The notes: generated by a model from the letters alone, not told the origin. A stretch of 64,000 bases of DNA from Sacculina carcini (GCA_916048095.2 OU696577.1:4372001-4436000), one strand, 5' to 3'. Shown: positions 29,835 to 40,918, counted from the stretch's first letter. Numbers and translations are program-made.

Positions 29835-32071
29835 TTAAAAACAGACTTTGCGAAGTGCAGAACGACTGACATTAAGGATGTCTATACCTGGCTGCATATT
29901 CACTAGCTTGTTGTAGTATAGAGGCAAGCGAGCGTGCCATATTCTACCAGTGACCACGGTGCGCGTTGGTGGTATATGCAGGGGGTCCCGGGGGCGCACA
30001 CCTGGTCTTGGTACTCTCCATCCGACTCGTGACAGCAGCTGCGGAGAGTCGAGTCTGTTTTTCATTAAAGAATAAAGAAACGCGACGTCGAGCCATCGCC
30101 TGCGAATGTCAAGTGGTTGGAGGCCGTACATTGAGTGGAGTTCGGTGTGATTCATCTCGGTTCGATTGGCCTGCAGGTACTTGAGTGTGCGGAGGAATCT
30201 GTTCTGTATCAGCTGCAGCCTCTGTGTGTGCGTTGGTGCTGCGCCTGCCCAAATCACACTGGCGTACTCGATGGTCGACCGCACATTCGAACAATAGGCG
30301 GCAATCAGGCTTCGTGAGTCGAAGTTCCGTGGTAGACCTTGCATGCATCTGGTGAGCACACCAAGTGAGCGATTGGCTCTGCGAGCGACGTCATCAATGT
30401 GTTGTGCAAAGGTGAGCTTGGAGTCAATGACGACCCCCAGGTCACGTGTAGTGGTCACCTTTTGCACTGTGTCGCAGCCTATCGTGTAGGTGAACTCAAC
30501 TGGCTTCTTTTTCAGCGTGATACACAAGTGTGAGCATTTCGCAGGGTTCAGTTTGAGACCCCACTTTTCACACCACTCACACAGAGTGTTGAGCTGCTCT
30601 TGCAGACTCTCACAGTCGTTGCTCGCCTTGACCGTCCGGAAAAGCTTTACGTCATCTGCGTATAGTAGTGCTGAGGTGCCCAATTTCTCAGCCAAATCGT
30701 TCACGTAGATGATGAAGAGGAGGGGGCTTAGAACAGACCCCTCCGGCACTCCGCTGGTTACCTGCGACCACGGTGATGACACTCCGTTCACCAGCACTCG
30801 TTGCCGGCGTCCCGTGAGATAAGATCTCAGTAAATCATGTAGCGAGCCTTTGACTGGCTTCTTTTTCAGCGTGATACACAAGTGTGAGCATTTTGCAGGG
30901 TTCAGTTTGAGACCCCACTTTTCACACCACTCACACAGAGTGTTGAGCTGCTCTTGCAGACTTTCACAGTCGTTGCTCGCCTTGACCGTCCGGAAAAGCT
31001 TTACGTCATCTGCGTATAGTAGTGCTGAGGTGCCCAATTTCTCAGCCAAATCGTTCACGTAGATGATGAAGAGGAGGGGGCTTAGAACAGACCCCTCCGG
31101 CACTCCGCTGGTTACCTGCGACCACGGTGATGACACTCCGTTCACCAGCACTCGTTGCCGGCGTCCCGTGAGATAAGATCTCAGTAAATCATGTAGCGAG
31201 CCTTTGACGTCATACGCTTCGGATAGCTTGTGGAGCAGCATACGATGGTCAACACTCTGGAATGCCGACTAGAAGTCCGTGTATAGAACGTCCAGCTGAG
31301 TTTTCGCGTCGATTGAGTCTCCGGCAAAGCTCACCAACGCGGCCAGATTGGTGACACAAGAACGCCCTGGGCAGAAACCATGCTGGTTCTTCGAAATCGC
31401 TGGCAGAACATGACTCGCTGGCAGAACAGACGCGCCTTTACAATCTCCTCAAGTACTTTGGCAAACACAGGCAACAGGCTTATGGAGCGATAGTTAGTTG
31501 CCTGCTTGCGGTCACCCTTCTTTGGAACGGGGATTACATTCGCGTCCTTCCAAGTGCTAGGGAAAACGCCAGTGTTGAGGCAGATTTGGAAAATCTTGCT
31601 CAATGGGACAGCGAACTCTGCTGCACACTCTCGCACAATGCGACCACTGATGTCATCAGAACCGCACGCTTTGTAAGCACTCACTTCCTGAAGACGCTGC
31701 TTCACCTCCTCCTCCGATGTTTCTATGTGATGCAGCGTATCTTCGCTGAAGTTGGAGATGCTTGGCAGTGTTCCTGTGCTGCGCTCAGTGAATTTGTCAG
31801 CGAAACATTTGTTTAGGAGTTTTGCTTTTTCCAGGTCACAGTCTGCCGTTTCATCCTTGTAAACAATGTCAGGAATCGAACTGCTGCCCACACTTTTACT
31901 CACTGTGCGGATGAAAGAATACATTCTTTTAGGGTTGTCTCGGAAGCAGTTAACCATTTTAATCAAGTGGTTTTTATATTTCTCCGCCATTAGATTTTTC
32001 AACTCGTTATCGTTAATGGTATCAAACAGCGTGTTCTTGTCGACACAGGTTGTAGCAGGAGTATTGCTCAT
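29835..32071 (-). pseudogene. D-LINE reverse transcriptase with tandem duplication
   Basis: 31331-32071 carries the RT start (STWKDANVIPVPKKGD, TNYRSISLLPVFAKVLEE). A short damaged region follows with motif A (DF*SAFQSVDHRMLL, one stop). The 468-codon frame 29835-31241 then has motif B and C twice: GVPEGSVLSPLLF and LLYADDVKLF, 118 codons apart. It is followed by a normal thumb (RDLGVVIDSKLTFAQHI) and C-terminus. A Glu replaces Gln in GVPQG in both units. The duplicated protein cannot fold as one normal palm. Confidence 0.85.
30499..31206. repeat. 354-bp in-frame tandem duplication in D-LINE RT
   Basis: Copy 1 is 30499-30852 and copy 2 is 30853-31206, 118 codons each. I see only about two base differences between them (for example CATTTCGCAG against CATTTTGCAG), so the duplication is recent. 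Confidence 0.9.
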
Positions 32072-32092
32072 GTTTCTTGTTGCCGTGAGTGG

Positions 32093-32795
32093 TCACCGCA
32101 AATAACGCACGTGCTAACAATGAGTGGAGATCGCTTTTCCGCACTCGGTGCAGAGGTGGTCACCCTCAATGTCGGCGACAAGAGTTTATCGGACGTTGAA
32201 GTCGTCGTGTCGGAGTCAAAGCCGTTTGGATTTGCATTCATTCTCGGTATGAACGCTATAACTGCGTTAGGTGGTGTTGAAATTTCACAAGACGGTAACG
32301 CTCGATTTCGTTCTGTTGACGAGCGGCGTCCGCGTCAACCATCGCATACGGCTTGTGGCACAACTGATTTGAAAGGCAATGTAGCGAACATAAATGACGA
32401 TGGAAAGGATTTCTGTTTGTCATTTCACAAGAGGGATGGGTTCTGGACCGCCCGTTGGTTGAAGTGGGCTGAAGGTAAACAGCCGGAACTTCTGAAAAAC
32501 AAGAATGCTGAATACCGCGGAAACAACATATTGCGAGTTGAATACACGAATGAAGTGCAGCAGTGGATCCAGAATGGATGGCTGGTGAAATTAAAAGAAA
32601 AAGAACTTGGAATAAAAAGAACTTGGACCACCTAAAGGACTGATTCCTCTAATGGCCGTTGTGCAGGCTAATAAGCATAAAATCCGCTCTGTACTAGATT
32701 TCAGAGAGGTCCATGATCATGAAAGCAGCTGTGGAAAATGCCCTAAAGCAAGATCCGATTGTTGATAGTGGCACATCGGTTTATGTTGATGATAT
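32093..32795 (+). pseudogene. Gypsy-2 protease end and RT, internally deleted
   Basis: The frame 32111-32635 has the end of a retropepsin-like fold (KPFGFAFILGMNAITALGG), then RT N-terminal sequence (EGKQPELLKNK, QQWIQNGWLV). A frameshift follows, then IPLMAVVQANKHKIRSVLDF. About 100 residues of fingers and palm are then missing, and sequence resumes at MKAAVENALKQDPIVDSGTS, ending in the active site YVDDI at 32781-32795. Gypsy-3 is inserted immediately after. The protease active-site DTG lies in the part lost at the D-LINE insertion. Confidence 0.75.
32791..32795. repeat. Gypsy-3 target-site duplication (imperfect)
   Basis: GATAT before the 5' LTR and TATAT after the 3' LTR (36297-36301); four of five bases match. 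The outer frame reads on as YVDDI then FINEGV. Confidence 0.6.
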
Positions 32796-33052
32796 TGTAG
32801 TGGCGTGAGTGGCATATTTCATTTATATTCGTGTGTTATGTATTCTTGGCGCCACAGACGTAACATTCACGGGTTTCAGCCTTTGTGACCATATTTGGTT
32901 ATATCTGGTAGTGGGTAATCGGTGAGTTTATATAAGGCGGGTTTGTTATGGAATCGGGGTCAGTATGTGCGTTGTAGTATATGGTTTCTTATCGATAATA
33001 TATTGTGTTTTGTGAGTCGAGTTCTGCAGGTTACGTCCCGGGCCACACTACA
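32796..33052 (+). repeat. Gypsy-3 5' LTR
   Basis: 257 bp, TG...CA. It is about 58 bp shorter than the 3' LTR because of one internal deletion after TATCTGGT; otherwise only scattered differences. Confidence 0.9.
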
Positions 33053-33055
33053 AAT

Positions 33056-33065
33056 TGGCGACGAG
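33056..33065 (+). other. Gypsy-3 primer-binding site (tRNA-Ser-like)
   Basis: TGGCGACGAG, three bases after the LTR, identical to the Gypsy-1 site. Confidence 0.65.
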
Positions 33066-33107
33066 TAAAACTATTATTTTTGGGTTTAATTCTGCTATAA
33101 TCATCTG

Positions 33108-33932
33108 ATGATGCAGCCCGATTCGGTCCACGTGCCTCCACCATTCTTGCCGCACCCCGGTAAGCCTGCGGTCCCCTGGGCCGACTGGAAGGAGATATAC
33201 GAGAATTATCTGGTCGCCATCGATGGCGACTCATTCTGAGATGCCCGGCGTCGAGCTCTGCTGCTAAATTTCATCGGAGCAGAAGCTTTCAGAGTCTATC
33301 GACCACTCCCTGCGGAACCCAAAATCGAAGGTGAGTCGGAAAGCCAAAAGGTTACGCGTCAGCTCACCGAATACTACTCGCCAAAAGTGAACGTTATCGC
33401 GGAGAGGCTCACCTTCAAGAAGCGAAGACAAGAATCCGGCGAAACGACGACTGACTATATATGGGCGTTGCGTACATTGGCGCTACACTGCAAATACGGC
33501 GCACTGACCGACGAACTGATGCGTGACCAGGTGGTGGAGCACACTCCCCATCCCAGACTGCGCGAACGGTTTCTACAGGACCCTTCACTCATCTTAGACA
33601 GTCTACTGCAAACCGCCAGCGCGTTCGATATGTCGCGGCGTCAATCAGCGCTAATGACGGCACCGCAAAAGCCGAGCGACGTTTCTTTCGAGGAGACAAA
33701 CGCAGTGTGTGAAAGGAAACCGGCATTTCCAGGACACACCGAGCAGCTTCGCACGTCTCCGACAGTTGTTCAAACTGTGGGCGCTCTCACGAACTGCCAC
33801 ACAGTGAGTTTTGTCCCGCTCGGAAGGCGACATGCAACAAATGTGGTCGCACCGGCCACTGGGCTGTTGTGTGTTTGTCGTCGAAGTCCAAGAAAGATGG
33901 CGGCAACAACAGGCGCTGCGTCAAAGACGTGA
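33108..33932 (+). pseudogene. Gypsy-3 gag
   Basis: Starts at 33108 (MMQPDSVHVPPPF). One TGA (33237-33239) interrupts a frame that otherwise runs to 33932. Gag features are GKPAVPWADWKEIYENY, LLNFIGAEAFRVY and ETTTDYIWALRTLALHC. A CCHC knuckle (CNKCGRTGHWAVVC) is read in a second frame near 33837-33880, leading to protease. Confidence 0.8.
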
Positions 33933-35852
33933 CAATCCTTTCTTGTTCATCGTCCGGTCGCAAGATGACATGCGAAGCTACCGTCACCACCGAGTCCGGT
34001 AAGACCGCCAGCGTGACCTTACAGATCGTCACAGGCGCCAGCGTGTCGGTACTCAGCCTACCACTGGCCAAATCTCTGTTCAAGGGCGCTGAGGTCAAAC
34101 GCACTGACACCCGGCTATACAGCGTGGGTCGACGACCGCTCAAAGTAATCGGCACTCTCCCGGCGACGGTCAAGGTGGGTCAACGCGAGTCACGCTCGGA
34201 GTTTTCAATAATTGACTCACAGTCGTCTGAAGGGCTTCTCGGCCTCACGACAATGGTCGATCTCGGCCTGACAATCAGACCTGGCGAAGGAGTCGTCGGA
34301 AGCGTTGACGACGAGGCACCCGAAACTCAGCAGTTACCGGCGATTGACGGATACTGCCACCGCATCAAGCTCAAGCCTGACGCCAAGCCAACGGCATACT
34401 CCTTGAGGCGCTTCCCGTTTTCGGTGCGAGGCGAGGTGTCGGCCGAGCTTCAAAAGCTGATCAAGGACGGTGTGATCGAGAGGACGGAGGCTTCACAATG
34501 GGTGAGTACCATCGTTGTTGCGTAAAAGAAATCTGGCGGCATCAGACTGTGCGTCGACTTGCGAGGGCCGAACAGCCAGAGTATAACGGAAGTTCACCCT
34601 CTGCCGACCATTCAGGAGCTCATGAGACGATTGGAAGGTAAGTTTTTCAGCAAACTTGACCTACGATCTGCGTACCACCAAATGTCGATCCACCCCGATT
34701 CTCGTGCCATCACTGCATTCATAACGCATGGCGGTCTTTTTCGTTATGAGCGCGTACCTTTCGGTCTCGCATCGGCCGGCGCAGCGTTTCAGCGTCTGCT
34801 GGACCATCTACTGGCTGGTATCGACGGCTGCGTCCATTATATGGACGCGGAATTATTTATTTATTTATTCCCATCCGAAAGATAACTGGTAATGTAACAT
34901 GTTTCGCCCACGGGCGACATATGAACAACGATTATACACAATGCTTCACTTCGATATCGTGTGCTGCCGGCTGACGCGCGAGATTCACGACCATAGACTA
35001 CGGGAGATCATGCAACGTCTCAACTCCGCCAACGTCACGCTCAACCTCGACAAATCAGCCATCGCCAAGTCAGAGCTGATTTTTTGCGGGCTCAGAGTTT
35101 CGTCCAGAGGCGTGTCTCCATCGGACGACCACATCAGGGCGGTCCGCGACGCACAGGCGCCCGCTGATTCCAAGGAACTCCGCAGCTTCTTGAGATTGTG
35201 CAGCTGGCTGTCGCAATTCGTGCCGCAGTATGCGTCCGCCGTGAGCCCTTTGCAGGATTTGCTGAAAAAGGGAGCGCCGTTCGACTGGGCGCCAGAACAC
35301 GATCGAGCGCTCAACGACGTCAAGAACTTCATTGTATCGTCAAGCCCACTCAGCCGTCTTGACCCGGCCAAGAAGACGGTCGTTACCTCCGATGGTAGCG
35401 ACAAGGGCGCCGGCGCTATATTGTCACAGCTGGACGATGGTGGCAGAGAGTCGGTGGTTGCGTTTTGGAGCCGGATATTCTCGCCAGCCGAACGTAAGTA
35501 CTCTGTAACCGAACGAGAGATCTTGGCCGCTGTACAGGCGATTTAAAAGTGGAAGGTGTACTTGTGGGGACGCGAATTTATTCTTCGTACCGACCACAAT
35601 GCGCTGAATTCGATTCTCTCTGCGCAATTCAGTGGCAGAGCCGGAACTCGCGTAGCTCGTTGGCAGGCGCGTCTAATACCGTATGCTTACAGTGTGCAAC
35701 ATGCTCCAGGTCACAGGATCCCAGGTGCTGACGCTCTGTCTCGGCTGCCACCGACTTCTTCCGAGTCCGAGTGCGACGAGGACGAGTGCGCCGACTTCTA
35801 CGTGATCGCCACGCTGGAGGACCGGCCGAGTATTCGACTAGCCGAAACGTGA
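33869..35852 (+). pseudogene. Gypsy-3 protease, RT and RNase H
   Basis: Protease: LQIVTGASVSVLSLPLA, where the catalytic Asp of the DTGA motif is Val. RT: IRLCVDLRGPNSQ after one TAA (34523-34525), KLDLRSAYHQMSIH, VPFGLASAGAAFQRLLD, then YMD at about 34840-34848. The second catalytic Asp is lost to a ~100-bp insertion at 34852-34960, after which RT resumes with LREIMQRLNSANVTLNLDK. RNase H: VVTSDGSDKGAGAILSQ, FSPAERKYSVTEREILA, one TAA near 35545, TDHNALNSIL, ADALSRLP. Gypsy family by order and motifs. Confidence 0.85.
34852..34960 (-). mobile_element. Small retroposon 3' end in Gypsy-3 RT
   Basis: A foreign stretch interrupting the active-site codons. On the minus strand it ends GGATGGGAATAAATAAATAAATAA, a LINE or SINE 3' tail. 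Its 5' limit near 34960 is approximate. Confidence 0.5.
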
Positions 35853-35981
35853 CGAGCCTGCGACGTCAGCGCTTCCTATACAGGAGCTGACGCCGTCGGC
35901 TAGAGGTCGTCGTCGCTGGCGACCGGCCCGGCTGCGTGATTTTGTTCGACAGTGACGTCTTCTTTTTGTAGTGCTGGGATA

Positions 35982-36296
35982 TGTAGTGGCGTGAGTGGCA
36001 TATTTCATTTATATTCGTGTGTTATGTATTCGTCGCGCCACAGACGTAACATTCACGGGTTTCAGCCTTTGTGACCATATTTGGTTATATCTGGTCGTGG
36101 TTGTTGTATTCTATCGCTCATTGGCTGATTCGTGTACTTGTTGGTCAGTGCCTGGCGGTTAATCGGTGAGTTTATATAAGGCGGGTTTGTTGTGGAATCG
36201 GGGTCAGTATGTTCGTTGTAATATATGGTTTCGTATCGAAAATATATTGTATTTTGTGAGTCGAGTTCTGCAGGTTACGTCCCGGGCCACACTACA
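35982..36296 (+). repeat. Gypsy-3 3' LTR
   Basis: 315 bp, same ends as the 5' LTR, with an additional CTCATTGGCTGATTCG region absent from the 5' copy. Confidence 0.9.
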
Positions 36297-37307
36297 TATA
36301 TTTTCATAAACGAGGGTGTAATATCGGGTGATGATGTGAAACTCCATCTGGAATCTGACGGACTTTTGAGTAAAAATGTCGAAAACATTAGTGATGGTGT
36401 AAGTGTTGGGATTGCGAGTCTGGGAGGAGCAAGGCCGTCTCGTTTGCACGCGAGACAACGAACTGCCGGAGCTTCCAGCGGTTGTAACAAGACGCTCAAT
36501 TTTTTCATATTGTGGTGCTCTCATTGCTCATTATCCAATCTGCAGGTGGGCTAGAGTGGCCGCAACATTCATCAAAAGGAAAGCAAATGCAATATCAAGC
36601 CGCTGGGACGATATTATAGATGATAGTTATATCCGGTACATTGTTTCCGACTTGTACGAAAAGTTAAGAATGGAAGATGTTACGAGAGGCTACTGAAACG
36701 TTGATGGTGACTCGGCTCGTGTGTGGGTTGACGCAAGCCCAATAGCGGTCTGAGCTTGTCTAGAGTGCGATGGTGAAATCATTGAAGACGCTAGCTGGCT
36801 GCGGCATGAAGACGCCACTCACATCAATATGGCGGAATTGGATGCAGCGGTGAAGGGGCTGAATTTGGCCATCGCCTGGAATATGAAGAATGTAAAGTTG
36901 ATGACTGATTCTGCCGTGGTCAGCAAATTGATCGTTGATGCATTGACAGGGAAAGCTCGTGTAAAGACTAAAGCGGCCGATGAGATGCTCATACGGCGCA
37001 GAATCGGCATCATCAAGGACCTGGTGCGAGAGTATGGCATGAAAATTCAGGTGACCCTCGTGAAATCTGCCGACAACAAAGCCGACCGGCTGACCCACGT
37101 ACCGTCGCTGTGGTTGAATCGCGAAGGTCATCCTGTGCTGACGAGGACTTGTGCGGCTGGAATATCGGTGGACAAAATGGAGTCAATCAAGAAAATCCAC
37201 CATGACTCATCACCATTATTTTTCGCCCGCAAGGTCGACACTTCGCTGACTCGTCGAGACGCTCACGACGTGGTTAAGCATTGCGATGTGTGTATTCCAT
37301 CGATCTA
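36297..37307 (+). pseudogene. Gypsy-2 RT end and RNase H
   Basis: Resumes exactly where the YVDDI codons stop: FINEGVISGDDVKLHL, then after a frameshift VLGLRVWEEQGRLVCTRDNELPEL and RWDDIIDDSY. RNase H follows: VWVDASPIAV (stop), CDGEIIEDASWLRHEDATHINMAELDA, KLMTDSAVVSKLIVDAL, SADNKADRLTHVP. This RNase H style belongs to a Gypsy lineage common in invertebrates. It carries at least two stops and one frameshift. Confidence 0.82.
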
Positions 37308-38174
37308 GCTCCATCAAAGTGGAAAGCCGGTCATTTGAGTGTGTTAAAGGTGTGGGACAGAATTGGAATTGATTTTACACATTACGGTGGTTCACATTTT
37401 CTCTCCATTATTGACTGTGGGCCCTCTCGCTACACTGTCTGGAAAGCTGTTCGGATGCAGACAAGCGCGGTTGTCGTGTCGATTTTAGAATCGTTGTTTC
37501 TGGAAAGATCTGCACCTCGGGAGATTGTCCTTGACAACGACACATCATTCAGAAGCAGGGAGTTTCAGGCGTTGGCAGACATATGGGGGATACGTTTACA
37601 CTTCCGTTGTGCTCATGTCCCATCAGGAAACGGCATTGTCGAAAGATGTCACCGCACAGTGAAACTAATCGCTTCTCGTACAAATTGTTCTATACCTGAA
37701 GCTGTGTATCTGTACAATATCAGACCTCACAACGAATCTGAGTCCTCATGCCCTCTCAATATGATGTTTCGTTATATTGGTCGTGTAAAAGGTCTGGATC
37801 AACGAGGACACGACGAATCCATCAATGAGAGCTCGGATCATCCGTTCAGGCCTGGTGATTCAGTTTGGGTGCGACCACCTAATTATCGATGCAACGAGAT
37901 ATACTTACCTGGCGTCGTGACACGACTCCGATCGAACCAGTCGATAGAGGTCGACGGGGTGCCACGGCACGTGCGAGATCTGCGCAGGCGATCGACGGAG
38001 AATGACGTTCCTGCATCAGACACTACCAGTGATGACGAGCTGTTGGTTTATTCTGCACCTCGTCAAGCCGCTAGCGATAGCATCGAAGGACATAGGCAAC
38101 CTTGTCGTAGGTCAAAGCGTCAGCGCAGACCAACTCGGTGCGTTTGTTGCCATTGGCAACAGGGAGGAGTGTAG
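37308..38174 (+). pseudogene. Gypsy-2 integrase
   Basis: The zinc-binding end (HDVVKHCDVC) is just upstream at 37264-37300; a TAG at 37306-37308 separates it from the core in another frame. Core: WDRIGIDFTHYGG, IDCGPSRYTVWKAV, EIVLDNDTSFRSREF, VPSGNGIVERCHRTVK, so the D, D, E residues are present. The C-terminus has DSVWVRPPNYRCN and ends in RRSKRQRRPTR. It is close to intact. The frame 37281-38174 is 297 codons. Confidence 0.85.
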
Positions 38175-38318
38175 TTTAATGTATGTGTATGTGTGCGTGT
38201 CTGCGTACTTTGTTCTAGTCGTGCGCTGGTTAGCAAGTGATGTGTGCGGGGCAGCGCGGCCACCCCTTTTGCGGGCAATTCCATTTGATCGATTAACGAC
38301 ATTCGGGGACGTTCAAAT

Positions 38319-38847
38319 TCAGTGTGTTTGTCGCAACTGAAATGCGAGCGCGCTGTTTTGTGGAGTGAGGTGATCGTTGATATATATGTTCTTTCTAGCC
38401 GTTTTTTTCAGCGCGGCCCTCGCCTTAAAAAATTCTTGGCGCTTTCCCGCTCTCTCGAAGCGGATCAAAAGAGGCCGAGATCGTCCAGGTTTTTTCTCCC
38501 CGAGACGGTGAGCAGACTCGATGTCCTCCGCCGACACTTCAACTCCAATGTTGCTGGCTAGGCTTTAACCAGTTGGACAGGACTCTCACCTGGTCCCTCG
38601 GAGATGCCCGACACACACAGTTTTTTTTCGCCGACTAGCTTGCTCTAGCATGGATATTTTTTGTTGTGGCAGTTGTAGCTCTTCCCTTATTTCGGCGAGT
38701 TCTTCATTTTTTTGCAGCAACTGCAGCCGTCACTGCTGCCTCAACTGCCGGGGCCACGATCTTGTCTCGGAAGGCTTCAAGAATCTTCTCATTCTTCATA
38801 CACTCCAGCATTGCCTCCAATATTGATTGCGCCGCTGTGCGAGCCAT
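38319..38847 (-). pseudogene. LINE ORF1 (coiled coil and RRM-like), fragment
   Basis: Start ATG at 38845-38847 (MARTAAQSILEAMLE). A coiled-coil stretch (KNEELAEIREELQ) follows after a frameshift, then the core: DIESAHRLGEKKPGRSRPLLIRF, KARAALKKTARKNIYINDHLTPQNSAL. AHRLG...RPLLIRF...ARxxLK and the INxxLTP motif are typical of L1-type ORF1 chaperones. The C-terminus is cut at the Gypsy-2 end. No matching ORF2 lies next to it. From 38880 to 39085 only degenerate TAACCGTA-like sequence is seen. Confidence 0.7.
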
Positions 38848-39085
38848 GCTAATATTCACTTAAATCAAATTACTTTATAACATTTACACAAGCTCACAAG
38901 TCTTCTCACTTCAAACAGCAACTCCAACAAAAATACACTCACACTAACTTATGAATGAACCGTCTTAAAATAATTTCAAATTCAGTATTATAGCCTAACG
39001 GAAAAATTGGACATTTAGATTCGCTAGCCGTAACCGTACTTGCTAACCGTATTTAACCGTAACCGTAATTGGACATTAGACATCG

Positions 39086-39640
39086 CTAACGATAACGCAT
39101 CGCTAACGAATGTGCCTTTAACTGAGGATTCTCCACCCAAAAATTAAAATATCCACATATATACAGTTTTTCACCAAACATTGAAATTAGAATTTCGACC
39201 ATTGACCACCAAACATTGAAATTAGAATTTTGACCATTTTCGACCAAAGACTCCTCAATAAACCCCGGTCCAGATGAATAGCCAAGCCTATATATAACTA
39301 GCATACAGAATGATTTTGGGTGGCCTTGTTCCCCAATACGTACACACAGATACTCAAATGTGTTCGAGACTATATCTAGTGAAAATTTACAAGCGACAAA
39401 TGTTATATACAAAGACAATACCTCCACCGGTAGTATCACGACAGTGATGTAATCACGCAGGAAGGGCTGCAGAAATTCGCAGGAAGGGCTGCAGAAAAGG
39501 CGGCACTCTCCTCGTTTGCGAGCCATGATTCTATTATGCAGAAAAAATATGTGTCATTAGAGAGTATGTCACATACCAGTGGTAGCTTGTCGCTAGCAGA
39601 CCTCATGTTCCACATGGCGCAATTTATACGAGACTTGGTG
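39086..39640 (-). pseudogene. P-LINE APE endonuclease fragment
   Basis: INCAMWNMRSASDKLPLVCDIL and FCIIESWLAN are the N-terminal endonuclease motifs. YICGYFNFWVENPQ at about 39115-39155 is the equivalent of GDFN. A 22-bp tandem duplication at 39456-39499 shifts the frame between the two halves. Confidence 0.7.
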
Positions 39641-39819
39641 ATTTTCGGCTTGTTACTCCGACTATCTGTGAACATGCTCGTTGATTCTCTACACACGGAC
39701 GTTGTTGCAGTGTCTTCCTGGCGGCTGGTCACATTCAGTTTCCCGATTTCTGACAAACAGCGATTGTCATGGTGCGAGCGTTGAGATAGTCTCTCGTAGC
39801 AAGAAAACAGGGACATTTA

Positions 39820-40918
39820 GAGTCGAATGACGAGTGAGAACTTTCAGTTCGTCCACCACGTTCACAGTTAACACATTTGATTGAGTCACCTTTTAATGGA
39901 CATGAAGATGACGAGTGTTCACCCGCACACCAGCCACAATGCGCATGAGTTGACCTGCAGTATTTTGCCTTGTGTCCATGGCGTTGGCACTTGGTACAGC
40001 CGAATATCCAGAAACGGTCGTAAACACGACATCGCTTGTTACCGATATATAGATCTCCATCATATACATCATCACATCTCTACACCATCTTCATCATCAT
40101 CACCACCTCACGAACACGCGGAGAAACACTGACCACAACTGTTTTTGAGAAGTCGGATGTTTTTCTGTTGAACAGAAGCCTCAAGTCCTGGGGCTTTTGT
40201 ACAGCCATCTCGACCTTGCAATTCTTCTTGATGATGGCTTCAATTATCGTATCGTCTTCTACTTCACGGCTGACCGCTGCAATCGTCAACTTTGGGAGAA
40301 TCTTGTCTGGAATCAAGGTCTTCGTCTGTGGAATTTTATTAATTGCATGGGCGGCTCACTTCGTGGTCTCCTGGTCCGGCATACTCACTTTTACAGCGCC
40401 CTGCTTCGTTTTTGTCGCATTGCCCACCGGAACATTGTTGAGAGCGTTGGTGATACTTTTCCTGCACACAGGTTGGTCACCAGCCGGCTTCACGATGACG
40501 TTGTACGTATTCCTCGCAGTTTCAACATACGAGTGTTATGTGGGCGGTCTTACCGAGGCTTTCATTTGACCTTTGATGTCATCTATAGATATCTTCAGGT
40601 CATCCAGCATTTTTCCAGTATTTTCTCCATGTTGTTATCTCCTCATCGTAATACTCGTATCCATCCACTTGATCAGCTCGGCCAAATTTTCGTGGCGGGC
40701 TTCCACGCATTTTCGCAGCTAAAAGCACTTTTGCCTGTGAAGTACTGCAGAATCGAGTATCGCGGCAATCCGGCACATGATGCGTGCACATATTTGCTGC
40801 ATTGTGCACATAGCAGCGCCGACTCTTTCACCACATCCGCACATATGCGGCAGGCAGAGTTCGGGGGAGGCAGAGCCGCCCGGGAGGGTTGAATAACGGC
40901 GATTTTCGACGAACACAT
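39820..40918 (-). pseudogene. P-LINE ORF1: PHD finger and zinc knuckles
   Basis: Near the N-terminus (40673-40918) lies a PHD-type finger: CRICADVVKESALLCAQC, then YVHASCAGLP and FSC. The middle (40080-40316) is a gag-like region (IPDKILPKLTI, VEMAVQKPQDLRLLFNRK). The end (39850-40015) has zinc knuckles: CTKCQRHGHKAKYC, CGWCAGEHSSSSC, CVNC. Several frameshifts. Confidence 0.7.

Larger units (their letters stand above)
29688..32092 (-). mobile_element. D-LINE, CR1-type LINE with duplicated RT core
   Basis: Minus-strand, 5'-truncated LINE inserted in Gypsy-2. Its 3' tail, on the minus strand, is AATAAAAACAAACAAAACAAAACA-like and ends at 29688. Imperfect flanking ACCGCA copies (left of 29688 and near 32093) suggest the target duplication. 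Coding region is 29835-32071. Confidence 0.75.
32796..36296 (+). mobile_element. Gypsy-3 LTR retrotransposon, lacks integrase
   Basis: LTRs 32796-33052 and 35982-36296 share TGTAGTGGCG...CACACTACA ends. A serine-tRNA-like primer site follows the 5' LTR. Order is gag, zinc knuckle, protease, RT, RNase H, then directly the 3' LTR. There is no integrase sequence between RNase H (end 35852) and the LTR, so about 1.5 kb is missing. It is younger than Gypsy-2, into which it inserted. Confidence 0.85.
28640..38300 (+). mobile_element. Gypsy-2 LTR retrotransposon, split by two insertions
   Basis: Plus-strand pieces in collinear order: gag (28921-29680), protease end and RT start (32100-32795), RT end, RNase H and integrase (36297-38174). 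The gaps are the D-LINE (29688-32092) and Gypsy-3 (32796-36296). The sequence between 28640 and 28840 may be the 5' LTR, and 38175-38300 may hold the start of the 3' LTR, but I cannot align two LTRs convincingly. The outer limits are therefore approximate. Confidence 0.75.
39086..40918 (-). mobile_element. P-LINE remnant: PHD/CCHC ORF1 and endonuclease
   Basis: Minus-strand ORF1 pieces (39820-40918) are followed by the first part of an APE endonuclease (39086-39640). RT is absent. The sequence carries short tandem duplications at 39173-39242 (35-bp period) and 39456-39499 (22-bp period). Confidence 0.7.

Noticed and set aside
39015..39080. Telomere-like TAACCGTA repeats
   Set aside because: Irregular, four or five imperfect units only, between LINE fragments; no real array.
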